A stretch of 64,000 bases of DNA from Corynebacterium afermentans subsp. lipophilum (GCF_030408375.1 NZ_CP046530.1:682001-746000); one strand, 5' to 3'. Positions 47,489-55,667 are shown, numbered from the stretch's first letter. Program-made: numbers and translations. Notes: a model not told the origin generated them from the sequence alone.

Positions 47489-49042
47489 TTAACCTTCCAG
47501 GGTGTAGCGCTCGAAGCGGAGTTTTCCGCCGGGCGGGAGTTGTGCGGCGATGTCGACGTCTTCATTGATCACGGTCGCGATGACAGGGTAGCCACCGGTC
47601 ACGGCGTGGTCGCGCAGGAAGAGTACGGGTTGGCCGGACGGGGGGATCTGCACGGAGCCCGCGACCATGCCTTCACTGGGGAGCTCGCCGTCGCGGGAGC
47701 GGGTCAGCGGGGCGTCGGATTCGAGGCGCAGGCCCACGCGGTTGGAGTCGCCGGTAACGGTGAATGTGGTGGCGAAGAACCGGTCCACGGCGTCTTTATC
47801 GAACCAGTCGTCACGGGGGCCGAGGACGCAGCGCACCACGCCGACGACGTCCGCGCCGTCGCGTTCGACGCGCAGCGGGTTGGACAAAAGCGAGTTCGCG
47901 GATTGCGGCGGGGTCAGCGACATAGCGATGGTGTCGCCGGCCGCCAGCGGCTTTGGGCCGAGACCGGAGAGCATGTCGGTGGCCGCGGAGTCCAGCTCGG
48001 TGTCGGCGATGAGCCCGCCGCGCACGGCGACGTAGGTGCGAAAACCCAGGCGCGCCGGCTTGACGACGACCTCCGCGCCCGCCGGCACAATCGTCGGGGT
48101 GGCCAGCGGCGCGGGGCGCCCGCCGACGGTGACTTCGGCGTCGGCGCCGGTGACACAGATCACGGTCTCGGCCAGGGCGGTCATGGTCAGCCCGCCGACG
48201 TTTTCCAACAGCGTGGCGTTGCGTTTGTTGCCCACCGCGGCGTTGGCGGTGCGGGCGGAGGCGCGGTCGGTGGACCCGGACGTGGTCACGCCCAGGTTGC
48301 CGTTGCCTTGTCGGCCGAGGTCCTGGTACAGCGTCTGCAGGCCCGCGTCGTCCAGCGTGAACACGGGGCGGCGCGGCGGTGTGGCCAGGTGTTTGCGCGC
48401 GGTCTGCGTGTCCGCGGGCAGGGTGTCCACGGCGTGGTAGTGCACGCGGTCGCCGGGGGCGACGAGCGCGGGTGGGGTGGCGGTGGAGTCCCACATCGGG
48501 GTGGCGGTGGTGCCGATGAGCTGCCAGCCGCCGGGGGAGGTGCGCGGGTAGACGGCGGAGAACTCGCCGGCCAGGGCGACGGCGCCTGCGGGCACGGCGG
48601 TGCGCGGCGAGTCGCGGCGCGGGATTGCTAGCGCGCGCGAAGCGTCTTCCGGCACGCAGTAGGTGAACCCGGGGGCGAATCCGCCGAAGGCGGCGACCCA
48701 GGTGGTGGAGGTGTGCCACTCGATCAGCTCGCGCGGGCTCATGCCTAGCGACGCCGCCAGCGCGTCGACGTCTTCCCCGTCGTAGTGCACGTCGATGTCG
48801 ATGTCGCGCGGCGTGCCCATATCCGCAGCTGCGGGCGAATAGCCGGCGAGCATATCGACGGCGTTGGTGGTGGCGGTGGGCGAGTCGAAGGTCACGAGCA
48901 CGGTGCGCGCGGCGGCGATGACGTCGGTTTGGTGCTCCAGCGGCGAGGCGGAAAGCGCCGCGTAGAAGTCCATGACGGTTTTCAGGTCGGGCAGGTCCAC
49001 GATGAGGGCGCGGGTGCCGACTCGCTTTACGGGGTAGCTCAC
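47489..49042 (-). CDS. 5-oxoprolinase subunits PxpB and PxpC fused (KipI-KipA)
   Basis: 517 residues from GTG 49042. The N-terminal KipI/AHS1-like part (about 1-220) contains FGGFAPGFTYCV and SPGGWQLIGTT; the C-terminal KipA/AHS2-like part (about 220-517) contains DLGRQGNGNLGVTTSGSTDR, RVGLRLES and GYPVIATV. These are separate proteins in Bacillus; here they are one. The two halves are homologous to the carboxyltransferase half of urea carboxylase. Overlaps pxpA by 4 bases (GTGA) and precedes the carboxylase by 3 bases, a tightly coupled operon. Confidence 0.9.
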   Translation of the reverse strand: MSYPVKRVGTRALIVDLPDLKTVMDFYAALSASPLEHQTDVIAAARTVLVTFDSPTATTNAVDMLAGYSPAAADMGTPRDIDIDVHYDGEDVDALAASLGMSPRELIEWHTSTTWVAAFGGFAPGFTYCVPEDASRALAIPRRDSPRTAVPAGAVALAGEFSAVYPRTSPGGWQLIGTTATPMWDSTATPPALVAPGDRVHYHAVDTLPADTQTARKHLATPPRRPVFTLDDAGLQTLYQDLGRQGNGNLGVTTSGSTDRASARTANAAVGNKRNATLLENVGGLTMTALAETVICVTGADAEVTVGGRPAPLATPTIVPAGAEVVVKPARLGFRTYVAVRGGLIADTELDSAATDMLSGLGPKPLAAGDTIAMSLTPPQSANSLLSNPLRVERDGADVVGVVRCVLGPRDDWFDKDAVDRFFATTFTVTGDSNRVGLRLESDAPLTRSRDGELPSEGMVAGSVQIPPSGQPVLFLRDHAVTGGYPVIATVINEDVDIAAQLPPGGKLRFERYTLEG

Positions 49043-49794
49043 AGGACGGCCTCGATGCGGATGCCTTCGTCGGCAAGCTTGTGCACGACGCTGCGGGTCA
49101 GTTCGACGGAGCCGGGGGAGTCGCCGTGGACGCAGACCGATTCGGCCTGGACTTTGACTTCGGTGCCGTCGATGGCGGTGACGGATCCGGTGGAGGCGAC
49201 TTGGAGCACTCGCTTAGCGACGTCCTGCGGGTCGTGCATGACCGCACCCGGCTCACGGCGCGACACGAGCGTGCCGTCGGGGTTGTAGCCGCGGTCCGCG
49301 AACGCTTCGCGGATCACGCGCAGGCCTGCCTTTTCGGCGATGTCGACGGCGACGCCACCGGGAAGCAGCATCACGGCAAGCTCGGGGCTAAACGCTTTGA
49401 TGCCGTCGATGACCGCCTTGGCGTGGGCTTCGTGGTGGACGATCGTGTTGTAGAGCGCGCCGTGCGGCTTGACGTAGCGCACGCGCATGCCGTGGACGCG
49501 GGCCAGGGCGTCGAGGGCACCGATTTGGTAGAGCGTTTCGTCGGCGAGCTCGGCTGGGGCGTAGTCGATGAAGCGGCGGCCGAAGCCGGCCGGGTCGTTG
49601 TAGGCCACGTGCGCGCCGAGGGTCACGCCGTGGGCGGCGGCGTTTTTGAGGGTGCCGGCGATGGAATGGGGGTCTCCTGCGTGGAATCCGGTGGCGACGT
49701 TGGCGCTGGAAACCATCTCCAGCATGGCTGCGTCGTCAGCGACCGGGTTGCCCGCGGTGGTCTCGCCGAGGTCAGCGTTGAGGTCGATGTGCAT
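49039..49794 (-). CDS. pxpA: 5-oxoprolinase subunit PxpA (LamB/YcsF family)
   Basis: 251 residues. MHIDLNADLGETTAG, SANVATGFHAGDPHSI, GAHVAYNDPAGFGRR, VKPHGALYN and VCVHGDSP are the family blocks with metal-binding Asp/His residues. It is the subunit that with PxpB and PxpC hydrolyses 5-oxoproline to glutamate using ATP. TATAAC lies 7 bases before ATG 49794, so the operon probably starts here without a leader. First gene after the GntR regulator, which is itself on the same strand upstream. Confidence 0.93.
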   Translation of the reverse strand: MHIDLNADLGETTAGNPVADDAAMLEMVSSANVATGFHAGDPHSIAGTLKNAAAHGVTLGAHVAYNDPAGFGRRFIDYAPAELADETLYQIGALDALARVHGMRVRYVKPHGALYNTIVHHEAHAKAVIDGIKAFSPELAVMLLPGGVAVDIAEKAGLRVIREAFADRGYNPDGTLVSRREPGAVMHDPQDVAKRVLQVASTGSVTAIDGTEVKVQAESVCVHGDSPGSVELTRSVVHKLADEGIRIEAVL

Positions 49795-49853
49795 GGCCCT
49801 AGTTATACAACCTGGCGCATGTGATCTCGCACTCAGGTTGGGCCGGGGGTGGT

Positions 49854-50519
49854 TTAGACAGCGCCGTTGTTGATCTTCTCGATCATCTCGATGATCGCCT
49901 CGGCCTGCTCCATCAGCTGCACCTGGAGGTAGTCGGAGGCGGCTTGGCGGTCGCCGGACTGGACCAGTTCGACGATGTGCTCGTTGACCTCGATGAAGCG
50001 GCGGTTGAACGCCGGGTCGCGCTCCAGGATGGGCAAGGTGGCCAGGCGGAGGAAGGCGTCGAGCTGGTCCATGGTGTCGCCGAGGGTTTTCGAGCCCATC
50101 GCGGCGAGCACGACGTGGTGGAAGGCTTGGTTGACGGCGATGAGCAGGTCGTCGTCTTCTTCCTCGATTGCGACGCGGGCTTCCTTGTTCAGCTCGTCGA
50201 GTCGCTCGACGTCCAGGTCCGGGCCCCACAGCAGCGCGGCCGGCTCGATGGCGGCGCGGGCGCGGAAGGTGTCGGTGACGAACTCCGGCGTCGGGGTGGC
50301 CAGGAACACGCCGCGGTTGGGGATGCGTTCGCAGAGGCCTTCAGCGGTCAGCATGGCGAAAGCTTCACGCAACGTGTTGCGGGAAACCCCGAAGCGCTCG
50401 GCGAGGGCGACCTCGTTGAGCTTTTGCCCGGGAGCGAATTCGCCACGTGAGATCGCTCGGCGGACCTCGGCGGAAACGTTGTGTGCAAGCATGGCATCCG
50501 TATTGAAATCAGTTGTCAC
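49854..50519 (-). CDS. GntR-family (FadR/FCD subgroup) transcriptional regulator
   Basis: 221 residues from GTG 50519. Winged HTH EVALAERFGVSRNTLREAFA with GLCERIPNRGVFLA, then an FCD ligand domain (FRARAAIEPAALL, NQAFHHVVLAAMGSKTL, EVNEHIVELVQSGDRQ) with metal-binding-type His residues. It is the obvious local regulator of the pxp operon, analogous to KipR in Bacillus though from a different family. A shorter product from ATG 50495 is possible. The AT-rich palindrome at 50582 is its most likely operator. Confidence 0.88.
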   Translation of the reverse strand: MTTDFNTDAMLAHNVSAEVRRAISRGEFAPGQKLNEVALAERFGVSRNTLREAFAMLTAEGLCERIPNRGVFLATPTPEFVTDTFRARAAIEPAALLWGPDLDVERLDELNKEARVAIEEEDDDLLIAVNQAFHHVVLAAMGSKTLGDTMDQLDAFLRLATLPILERDPAFNRRFIEVNEHIVELVQSGDRQAASDYLQVQLMEQAEAIIEMIEKINNGAV

Positions 50520-50581
50520 CTACCGTATTTCTGCAGGTGGGTGACCACGTTGGTTAGAACTAGAGAGAGTATAACGCATTT

Positions 50582-50594
50582 ATTGTTGAACAAT
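50582..50594. promoter_or_regulatory. Palindrome ATTGTTGAACAAT, candidate GntR operator
   Basis: Perfect 6-bp arms with a single central base, in the divergent region between the GntR gene and ppk2. FCD-type GntR proteins often bind short palindromes of the TTGT-ACAA type. Close to AGTATAAC-like -10 sequence at 50569-50576. The rest of 50520-50678 shows no gene. Confidence 0.4.
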
Positions 50595-50678
50595 GCACTG
50601 GTTACCTCATGTTGATCTTTCTTCTCAGGTTCCAGTGTCTTTTTAGTGCTCACAGCGCCTGCGGGTACGGTTACACCC

Positions 50679-51530
50679 ATGAGCCACGACAACAAACCGC
50701 CGAAACTGTCCAAGAAAGCCTACGAAAAAGAGCTGCTGCGCCTGCAGGCTGAGCTTGTGGCTATGCAACAGTGGGTGGTGCAAAACGGTGAGCGCTTGGT
50801 CATCGTCATGGAAGGCCGCGACGCCGCCGGTAAGGGCTCCGCGATTAAGCGCATCACCCAGTATTTGAACCCTCGCACCTGCCGCATCGAGGCGCTGCCG
50901 AAGCCGACGGATCGCGAGCAGGGTCAGTGGTACTTCCAGCGTTACGTGGAGAAGCTGCCCACGGCCGGCGAGATCGTCATCTTCGACCGCTCTTGGTACA
51001 ACCGTGCCGGCGTAGAGCGCGTGATGGGCTTTGCGTCCTCGCAGGAGTACCGGCGGTTTTTGCACCAGGCGCCGATCTTTGAGCGCCTGTTGGTCGAAGA
51101 CGGCATCATGCTGCGCAAATACTGGTTCTCCGTTTCCGACGAGGAGCAGTACAAGCGTTTCCAGTCCCGCCGCAACGATCCTCTGCGTCAGTGGAAACTC
51201 TCGCCGATGGACCTGGAGTCCATCACAAAATGGGAGGACTACTCCCGCGCAAAGGACGAGATGTTCGTTCACACCGACATCCCGTCGGCGCCGTGGTACA
51301 CGGTGGAAAGCGAGGACAAGAAGCGCTCGCGCATCAACGTCATTTCGCACCTTTTGTCCACTATCCCGTACGAGCACACTAAGCCGGACCTGCCGGAGAT
51401 CCCGGAGCGCCCGGAGACCACGGACTATGAGCGTCCGCCTCGCGACGAGTTCCGCTACGTCCCCGACGTCGCCGCCGACCTTGAGGTGGGCAAGCAGTCC
51501 AAGAAAAAGAAGAAGAAAAAGAAGAAGTAG
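50679..51530 (+). CDS. ppk2: Polyphosphate kinase 2
   Basis: 283 residues. VIVMEGRDAAGKGSAIKRI (Walker A), FDRSWYNRAGVERVMGF (lid and Walker B region) and RKYWFSVSDEEQYKRF (SxxxQ lid) are PPK2 signatures. It transfers phosphate between polyphosphate and GDP/ADP nucleotides. TACGGT (50666-50671) is 7 bases before ATG 50679. The last nine residues are consecutive lysines (QSKKKKKKKKK region), an unusual cationic tail. The protein otherwise has normal length. Confidence 0.95.
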   Translation: MSHDNKPPKLSKKAYEKELLRLQAELVAMQQWVVQNGERLVIVMEGRDAAGKGSAIKRITQYLNPRTCRIEALPKPTDREQGQWYFQRYVEKLPTAGEIVIFDRSWYNRAGVERVMGFASSQEYRRFLHQAPIFERLLVEDGIMLRKYWFSVSDEEQYKRFQSRRNDPLRQWKLSPMDLESITKWEDYSRAKDEMFVHTDIPSAPWYTVESEDKKRSRINVISHLLSTIPYEHTKPDLPEIPERPETTDYERPPRDEFRYVPDVAADLEVGKQSKKKKKKKKK

Positions 51531-52097
51531 CTAGCGCTTCTTTGGCGCGCCCCGTGGGGTGGAGACGGTTTTGTTGCCGGGGATCCAGAACCGCCACGGG
51601 GCGTCGGCGTTTTTGGAGATGCCGATGCGCGGGCCAGCCACCCACTCCGGTTCCGAGTCCCGCGGGGTGATGTGCACTTTCGTGCCGTTATCGCCCAACT
51701 CTAAACCGAGCGCTCGGCCGAGGTTGCCCGGCCCGCGCGCCAGGTTTTCGTAGGCGATCGGCGCCCGGTCGGGGCGCTGCCGCCGCTGCCGCGCCAAATC
51801 CTCGCCGGCGACGACCTCGCCGCCGCGCATGAGGCACCCCTGGCCGTCGCCCTCCGGCGCGCACACGATGTTGCCGTTGTGGTGGATGCCGTAGGAGAAG
51901 TACACGTACAACCGCCCGGGCGGGCCGAACATCGCCGCGTTGCGCGCTGTTTTACCGCGGTACGTGTGCGCCGCCGGGTCGTCTGCGCCGAGGTACGCCT
52001 CGACCTCGGTGAGCCTGATGCTCACCCCGTTGTGCGTGATCACGCACCCAAGCAGCTGCGGGGCGACAACGTTGGCGGGTTGGAAAAAGTCGATCAT
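51531..52097 (-). CDS. 3-methyladenine DNA glycosylase, AAG/MPG family
   Basis: 188 residues. VAPQLLGCVITHNGV, RLTEVEAYLGADDPAAHTYRG (catalytic Glu) and LYVYFSYGIHHNGNIVC are typical of the AAG fold. It removes alkylated purines; it complements the Tag-type enzyme at 25.8 kb. The ATG overlaps the HAD stop by 4 bases, so it is translated from a joint message. Confidence 0.92.
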   Translation of the reverse strand: MIDFFQPANVVAPQLLGCVITHNGVSIRLTEVEAYLGADDPAAHTYRGKTARNAAMFGPPGRLYVYFSYGIHHNGNIVCAPEGDGQGCLMRGGEVVAGEDLARQRRQRPDRAPIAYENLARGPGNLGRALGLELGDNGTKVHITPRDSEPEWVAGPRIGISKNADAPWRFWIPGNKTVSTPRGAPKKR

Positions 52098-52870
52098 GAG
52101 AGCCACTCCGCCAGCCTTGCCACGGCCGCGCCGTCCGTGTTGGTTCCCACTACCTCGTCGGCGACGGCTTTGACGTCCTCGTGCGCGTTGCCCATCGCCA
52201 CGGCGTGCCCGGCCGCGCGCAGCATGCCGAGGTCGTTGAGGTAGTCGCCGAACGCCGCCGTCTCCGACATCGCAACGCCCATCGCTCCAGCCAGCTGGGT
52301 GAGCGCCAGGCCCTTGTCGGCGTCCGGGTGCATCAGGTCCACCCAGTGCTTGCCGGAGACCACCGCGCGCAGCTCCGGCACCAGCTCGCGCACCCACGGG
52401 TAGGCGTCGCGCTCGGCGTCCGACTCCACGTACAGGGCGATTTTGATGGTGGGGGAGGCGGAGCCGTCGCCAAGCAAGGTGCGCGAGGCGTAGTACTTGT
52501 CCACCTCCGCGTCCACAGCGGGCGGCAGGGCGACGGTGGCGGCGACCGACGGCGCGCACACCACGGCATGCGCCGCAAACGGCGCGCCCGGCAGGGCGGA
52601 CAACAACCGCTGCACCGGCGCTTCCGGCAGGGCCGTGGTGGAGACCACCTCGCCGCCGCGCGCCACCACCGCGCCGTTTTCCGCGATGAAGTCCTCGCAA
52701 TCCGGGAACATCTGCTGCAACGTGGCCAGCTGGCGCCCCGACGCCGGCGCGAGGGTCACCCCGCGCGAGCGCGCAGTCTCCAGCAGCGGCCAAAACGCAT
52801 CCGGCACACGCCCGTCGCCGTCGAGGAGTGTGCCGTCCATGTCCAACGCTATTAACCGAGGTGTCCGCAT
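52094..52870 (-). CDS. HAD-superfamily phosphatase, Cof type
   Basis: 258 residues. LIALDMDGTLLDGDG is motif I, APASGR motif II, the Lys sits in ADKGLALTQL, and AAFGDYLNDLGMLRAAG is motif IV with acidic metal ligands. Cof-type cap (C2B) between motifs II and III. Likely hydrolyses a sugar phosphate or nucleotide cofactor; exact substrate is unknown. TAGTGT lies 7 bases before ATG 52870. Confidence 0.88.
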   Translation of the reverse strand: MRTPRLIALDMDGTLLDGDGRVPDAFWPLLETARSRGVTLAPASGRQLATLQQMFPDCEDFIAENGAVVARGGEVVSTTALPEAPVQRLLSALPGAPFAAHAVVCAPSVAATVALPPAVDAEVDKYYASRTLLGDGSASPTIKIALYVESDAERDAYPWVRELVPELRAVVSGKHWVDLMHPDADKGLALTQLAGAMGVAMSETAAFGDYLNDLGMLRAAGHAVAMGNAHEDVKAVADEVVGTNTDGAAVARLAEWLS

Positions 52871-52911
52871 TGCCCCCACACTACCGGTGTGATGTGGAAC
52901 ACTAGGAAAGC

Positions 52912-53895
52912 ATGACCGATCTGATCAAGACTGAAGTACGCGACACCACCGGCGTGATCACCCTGGACCGCCCGAAGGCGTTGAACTCGCTGAGCCCCGA
53001 GATGGCCCGCGCCATCGACGCCACGTTGAAGCAGTGGCGCGACGACGACGCCATCGACCAGGTGGTCATCCAGTCCTCCGGCAAGCACTTCTGCTCCGGC
53101 GGCGATGTGCGCGCCGCACGCGAGGGCATCCTCGACGGCCGCGGCGAAGAGGTCGACGCCTTCTTCGCCGACGAGTACGCCATGAACCTGGACATCGCGA
53201 ACTACCCCAAGCCGTACATCGCGCTGTGCAACGGTGTGATCATGGGCGGCGGCATGGGCATCTCCGCACACGGCTCGCACATGGTGGTCACCGAAGATGC
53301 CTTTGCGTCCATGCCGGAGATGAACATCGGCTATGTCACGGATGTGGGCATGTCCTGGCTGTTTCAGAACCTGCCCGATCGCCCGTCGCTGGCGCTGGGG
53401 AAGTTCCTCGCGCTAACCGGCTACCGGCTCACCCCCGACGACATGCTGGCCACCGGCCTGGCCACGCACAAGGTGTCCACGCTGGACGGGGTGCTCGACG
53501 GCATCGTCGCCGAAGGGCCCGGCTACCTTGACACGGTCGCCATCGCACCGGGGGAGCCGGAGCTTTCATCGCTTTACGACGGCATCGAGCGCACGTTCCA
53601 GGGTTCCTGGGCTGAGATTCAGGAAAAGTTGGACGGGGAATTGGCGGAGCTCGTCGCAAAGCTGACCGCCCAGGCCTCCCCGTCGGCGCTGGTCGCGGCC
53701 ACCGAGCTGTTCGACGCCAACGCCTCGCAGGACCTCGCCGGCGCCCTGGACAACGAGCGGCGGCTCGGGGCCATGATGACCCGCGAACCCGACTTCGCCG
53801 AGGGGGTGCGCGCAGTGCTCGTGGACAAAGACCAGTCCCCGAACTTCGCCCCGCAGCCAGAACCCGGCAAGTACCGGGACGTCCTGCGCAATTAG
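52912..53895 (+). CDS. 3-hydroxyisobutyryl-CoA hydrolase-like crotonase
   Basis: 327 residues, crotonase fold with the HIBCH insertions: GVITLDRPKALNSL, KHFCSGGDVRAARE (oxyanion hole), CNGVIMGGGMGISAHG and MPEMNIGYVTDVGMSWL (catalytic Glu/Asp). HIBCH acts in valine breakdown; the isolated location gives no pathway confirmation, so enoyl-CoA hydratase activity is also possible. AGGAAAG precedes ATG 52912. Confidence 0.85.
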   Translation: MTDLIKTEVRDTTGVITLDRPKALNSLSPEMARAIDATLKQWRDDDAIDQVVIQSSGKHFCSGGDVRAAREGILDGRGEEVDAFFADEYAMNLDIANYPKPYIALCNGVIMGGGMGISAHGSHMVVTEDAFASMPEMNIGYVTDVGMSWLFQNLPDRPSLALGKFLALTGYRLTPDDMLATGLATHKVSTLDGVLDGIVAEGPGYLDTVAIAPGEPELSSLYDGIERTFQGSWAEIQEKLDGELAELVAKLTAQASPSALVAATELFDANASQDLAGALDNERRLGAMMTREPDFAEGVRAVLVDKDQSPNFAPQPEPGKYRDVLRN

Positions 53896-53903
53896 TTATT
53901 GGG

Positions 53904-55514
53904 CTAGCGGGGCATCAGCCGCGCAATGACCTCCCCACCAAGGCCGAGCAGGGCCCAGACCGAGAAGAAGGCCGCGACGGCAATCGCGATGACTTCGGGC
54001 GCGCCCATCTTGCTGGACGGCGATTCTGGCGCCGGAACGGGCGTAGCGGTCTCGGTGAGGCGGGCCTTTGCGTGGTCTGAGGTCGCGCCCAGCGGGAGAC
54101 AGTCTTCAAGTTCATCGAGCGTGTAGAACATCGAGCCTTCTTCGATAGGCACGCAGCCTGAGTGGAACGGAACTTCGGCCTCGTTGTACAGCATCCGGAC
54201 AATGGTGTCGTCGTTGTCGTTTTGGAACGCGTCCCATTGAATGTTCGCTCCCATCGGCGTGACCTTGTCGCCACGCCACGAGGAGTTGGAGTAGTCCATG
54301 ACCTGGTTCGCCGGCACGCCCTTCTCCGAGCCCGGCAGTTTCAATAACGCCGCTAGCGGAACGATGGTCTCCGCGTGGCCGAAACGGAACTCGGCCGCGG
54401 TGTCACCGCCCTCAGCGCGCTCGCGCACACCGGCGAGCATGTGGTCGAGCAGTGGCGCGAAGTTGTCGTAAGAGACGGTCTGGCCCTCAATGGCTGGGCC
54501 CTTCTCGTAGTAGTCCTCGACATCGAGAAGGTATGCGAATGTCGGGCCGTCGGACTCATCCATGTATTCGTCGAAGATCCAACCTTCGGCGGGCTTCGCC
54601 GGCTCTTCCTCCATGGCTGGGGCAATGATGTACAGGTTGTAGAACTGCAGGGCGGCATCCACGATGCCCTCAACGGTCTTGTCTTTCTTCTCAACGCCGA
54701 CGAACGTCAGGGTGCCGTTATCGATCGCGTCGATGAACTCCGGCGCGAAAATCTTTCCCAGTAGGCTCGTGGCCGCCTCGCGGGATGCGGGTTTTGCGTA
54801 GGCTTGCTCCACCTTTTCTTCGAGTACGTCGCCGTCGGCCCACGCTTTGTATGCCTCGTAGCTCGGCGCAGTTTTGTCCTTGTGCGCGTAGAGGAGGTCT
54901 CGGCGGGGCTCGAGCTCTACATGGCCGTCGGCCGCACCGTACGTGAGGTTGTCGGTAAGTTCCGGATTGGTTTCAAGCAGGCCCTTGCCGAAGTACCAGC
55001 CGGATTCAATCGCGCGGTCCTCACCGGAGGACAGAAAACTAATGGAGTGCTTTTCGCGGTCGATAGCGTCGAACAGTTCCGCGTTGCGCCGCGCGTTGCG
55101 CTCGCCGATGCCGCTCAATTCAGCGCGACCGAAGGCAGTGAGGTTGCCGTACCCGCCTTCACCCGGGCCAGTCAGTTCGCGGTTAGCTTTGCTCATCGCC
55201 TCGACCTGCGGGATGAGGCGTTCGCCGAGTTCCGTGAGCTGACCGCGTTCTTTCGCGGCGGTGAGCATCTGGCCGGCGAGGTCGTCGTACTTGAATGAAG
55301 ACAACCCTCGCGATCCGTGGCGGTTGACCGAGCTCGTGTAGATCTGCTGAAAACCTTCGGGGGCTTTGCTGTAACTGTCGATGGTTCCGGCAGGGAAGTA
55401 GGGCTGCTTTGTGGAATAGTACGTCGCGGTATCGGCGCTGGCAGCCGCAACGTTGCTGACAGCTACAGACGCAGCTGCGACTACACATACAGCACGACGG
55501 GAAAATATGGACAT
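53904..55514 (-). CDS. Secreted membrane-anchored histidine acid phosphatase, MINPP-like
   Basis: 536 residues from ATG 55514 (AGGAG upstream). Signal peptide MSIFSRRAVCVVAAASVAVS. The catalytic motif VNRHGSRGLSSF (RHGxR) starts the fold at about residue 63, and the proton donor is RFGHAETIVPLAAL, an HAE motif as in multiple inositol-polyphosphate phosphatases rather than the HD of common phytases. A C-terminal TM helix (IAIAVAAFFSVWALLGLGG) anchors it. It probably releases phosphate from inositol phosphates or other organophosphates outside the cell. A PHO-box-like promoter sits upstream. Confidence 0.8.
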   Translation of the reverse strand: MSIFSRRAVCVVAAASVAVSNVAAASADTATYYSTKQPYFPAGTIDSYSKAPEGFQQIYTSSVNRHGSRGLSSFKYDDLAGQMLTAAKERGQLTELGERLIPQVEAMSKANRELTGPGEGGYGNLTAFGRAELSGIGERNARRNAELFDAIDREKHSISFLSSGEDRAIESGWYFGKGLLETNPELTDNLTYGAADGHVELEPRRDLLYAHKDKTAPSYEAYKAWADGDVLEEKVEQAYAKPASREAATSLLGKIFAPEFIDAIDNGTLTFVGVEKKDKTVEGIVDAALQFYNLYIIAPAMEEEPAKPAEGWIFDEYMDESDGPTFAYLLDVEDYYEKGPAIEGQTVSYDNFAPLLDHMLAGVRERAEGGDTAAEFRFGHAETIVPLAALLKLPGSEKGVPANQVMDYSNSSWRGDKVTPMGANIQWDAFQNDNDDTIVRMLYNEAEVPFHSGCVPIEEGSMFYTLDELEDCLPLGATSDHAKARLTETATPVPAPESPSSKMGAPEVIAIAVAAFFSVWALLGLGGEVIARLMPR

Positions 55515-55565
55515 GGGAAGCGGGCTCCTTACAGGGGGGACAAGGCCGCTGCCGAGGCTAAACCT

Positions 55566-55587
55566 CCGAGATGAAATTAAAGTGAAC
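55566..55587 (-). promoter_or_regulatory. PHO-box-like direct repeat upstream of the phosphatase
   Basis: On the minus strand two 11-bp units (GTTCACTTTAA and TTTCATCTCGG) match the actinobacterial phosphate-regulator repeat with TTCA cores 11 bases apart. TAGCCT, a -10 candidate, lies 5 bases downstream, as expected when the regulator replaces the -35. Confidence 0.45.
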
Positions 55588-55636
55588 ACACGCTAGGGGA
55601 TCCTTGCCCGGCGGGTTCGCGCAGGCGCTACAGTAA

Positions 55637-55667
55637 GGGGGCGATTACGGGTAAGAAAATTGCCCCC
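55637..55667 (+). promoter_or_regulatory. Leader hairpin of gapB
   Basis: 10-bp stem GGGGGCGATT/AATTGCCCCC (one G-U) with an 11-base loop, just after TACAGT (55629-55634, candidate -10) and 27 bases before the TTG start. Lacks a U tract, so it looks like a 5'-UTR structure rather than a terminator. Confidence 0.4.

Noticed and set aside
46124..48631. Long plus-strand frame (over 800 codons) opposite the biotin carboxylase and PxpBC genes
   Set aside because: It spans two unrelated genes with full domain motifs on the minus strand and encodes Gly/Val/His-rich sequence without recognisable domains; an antisense artefact.
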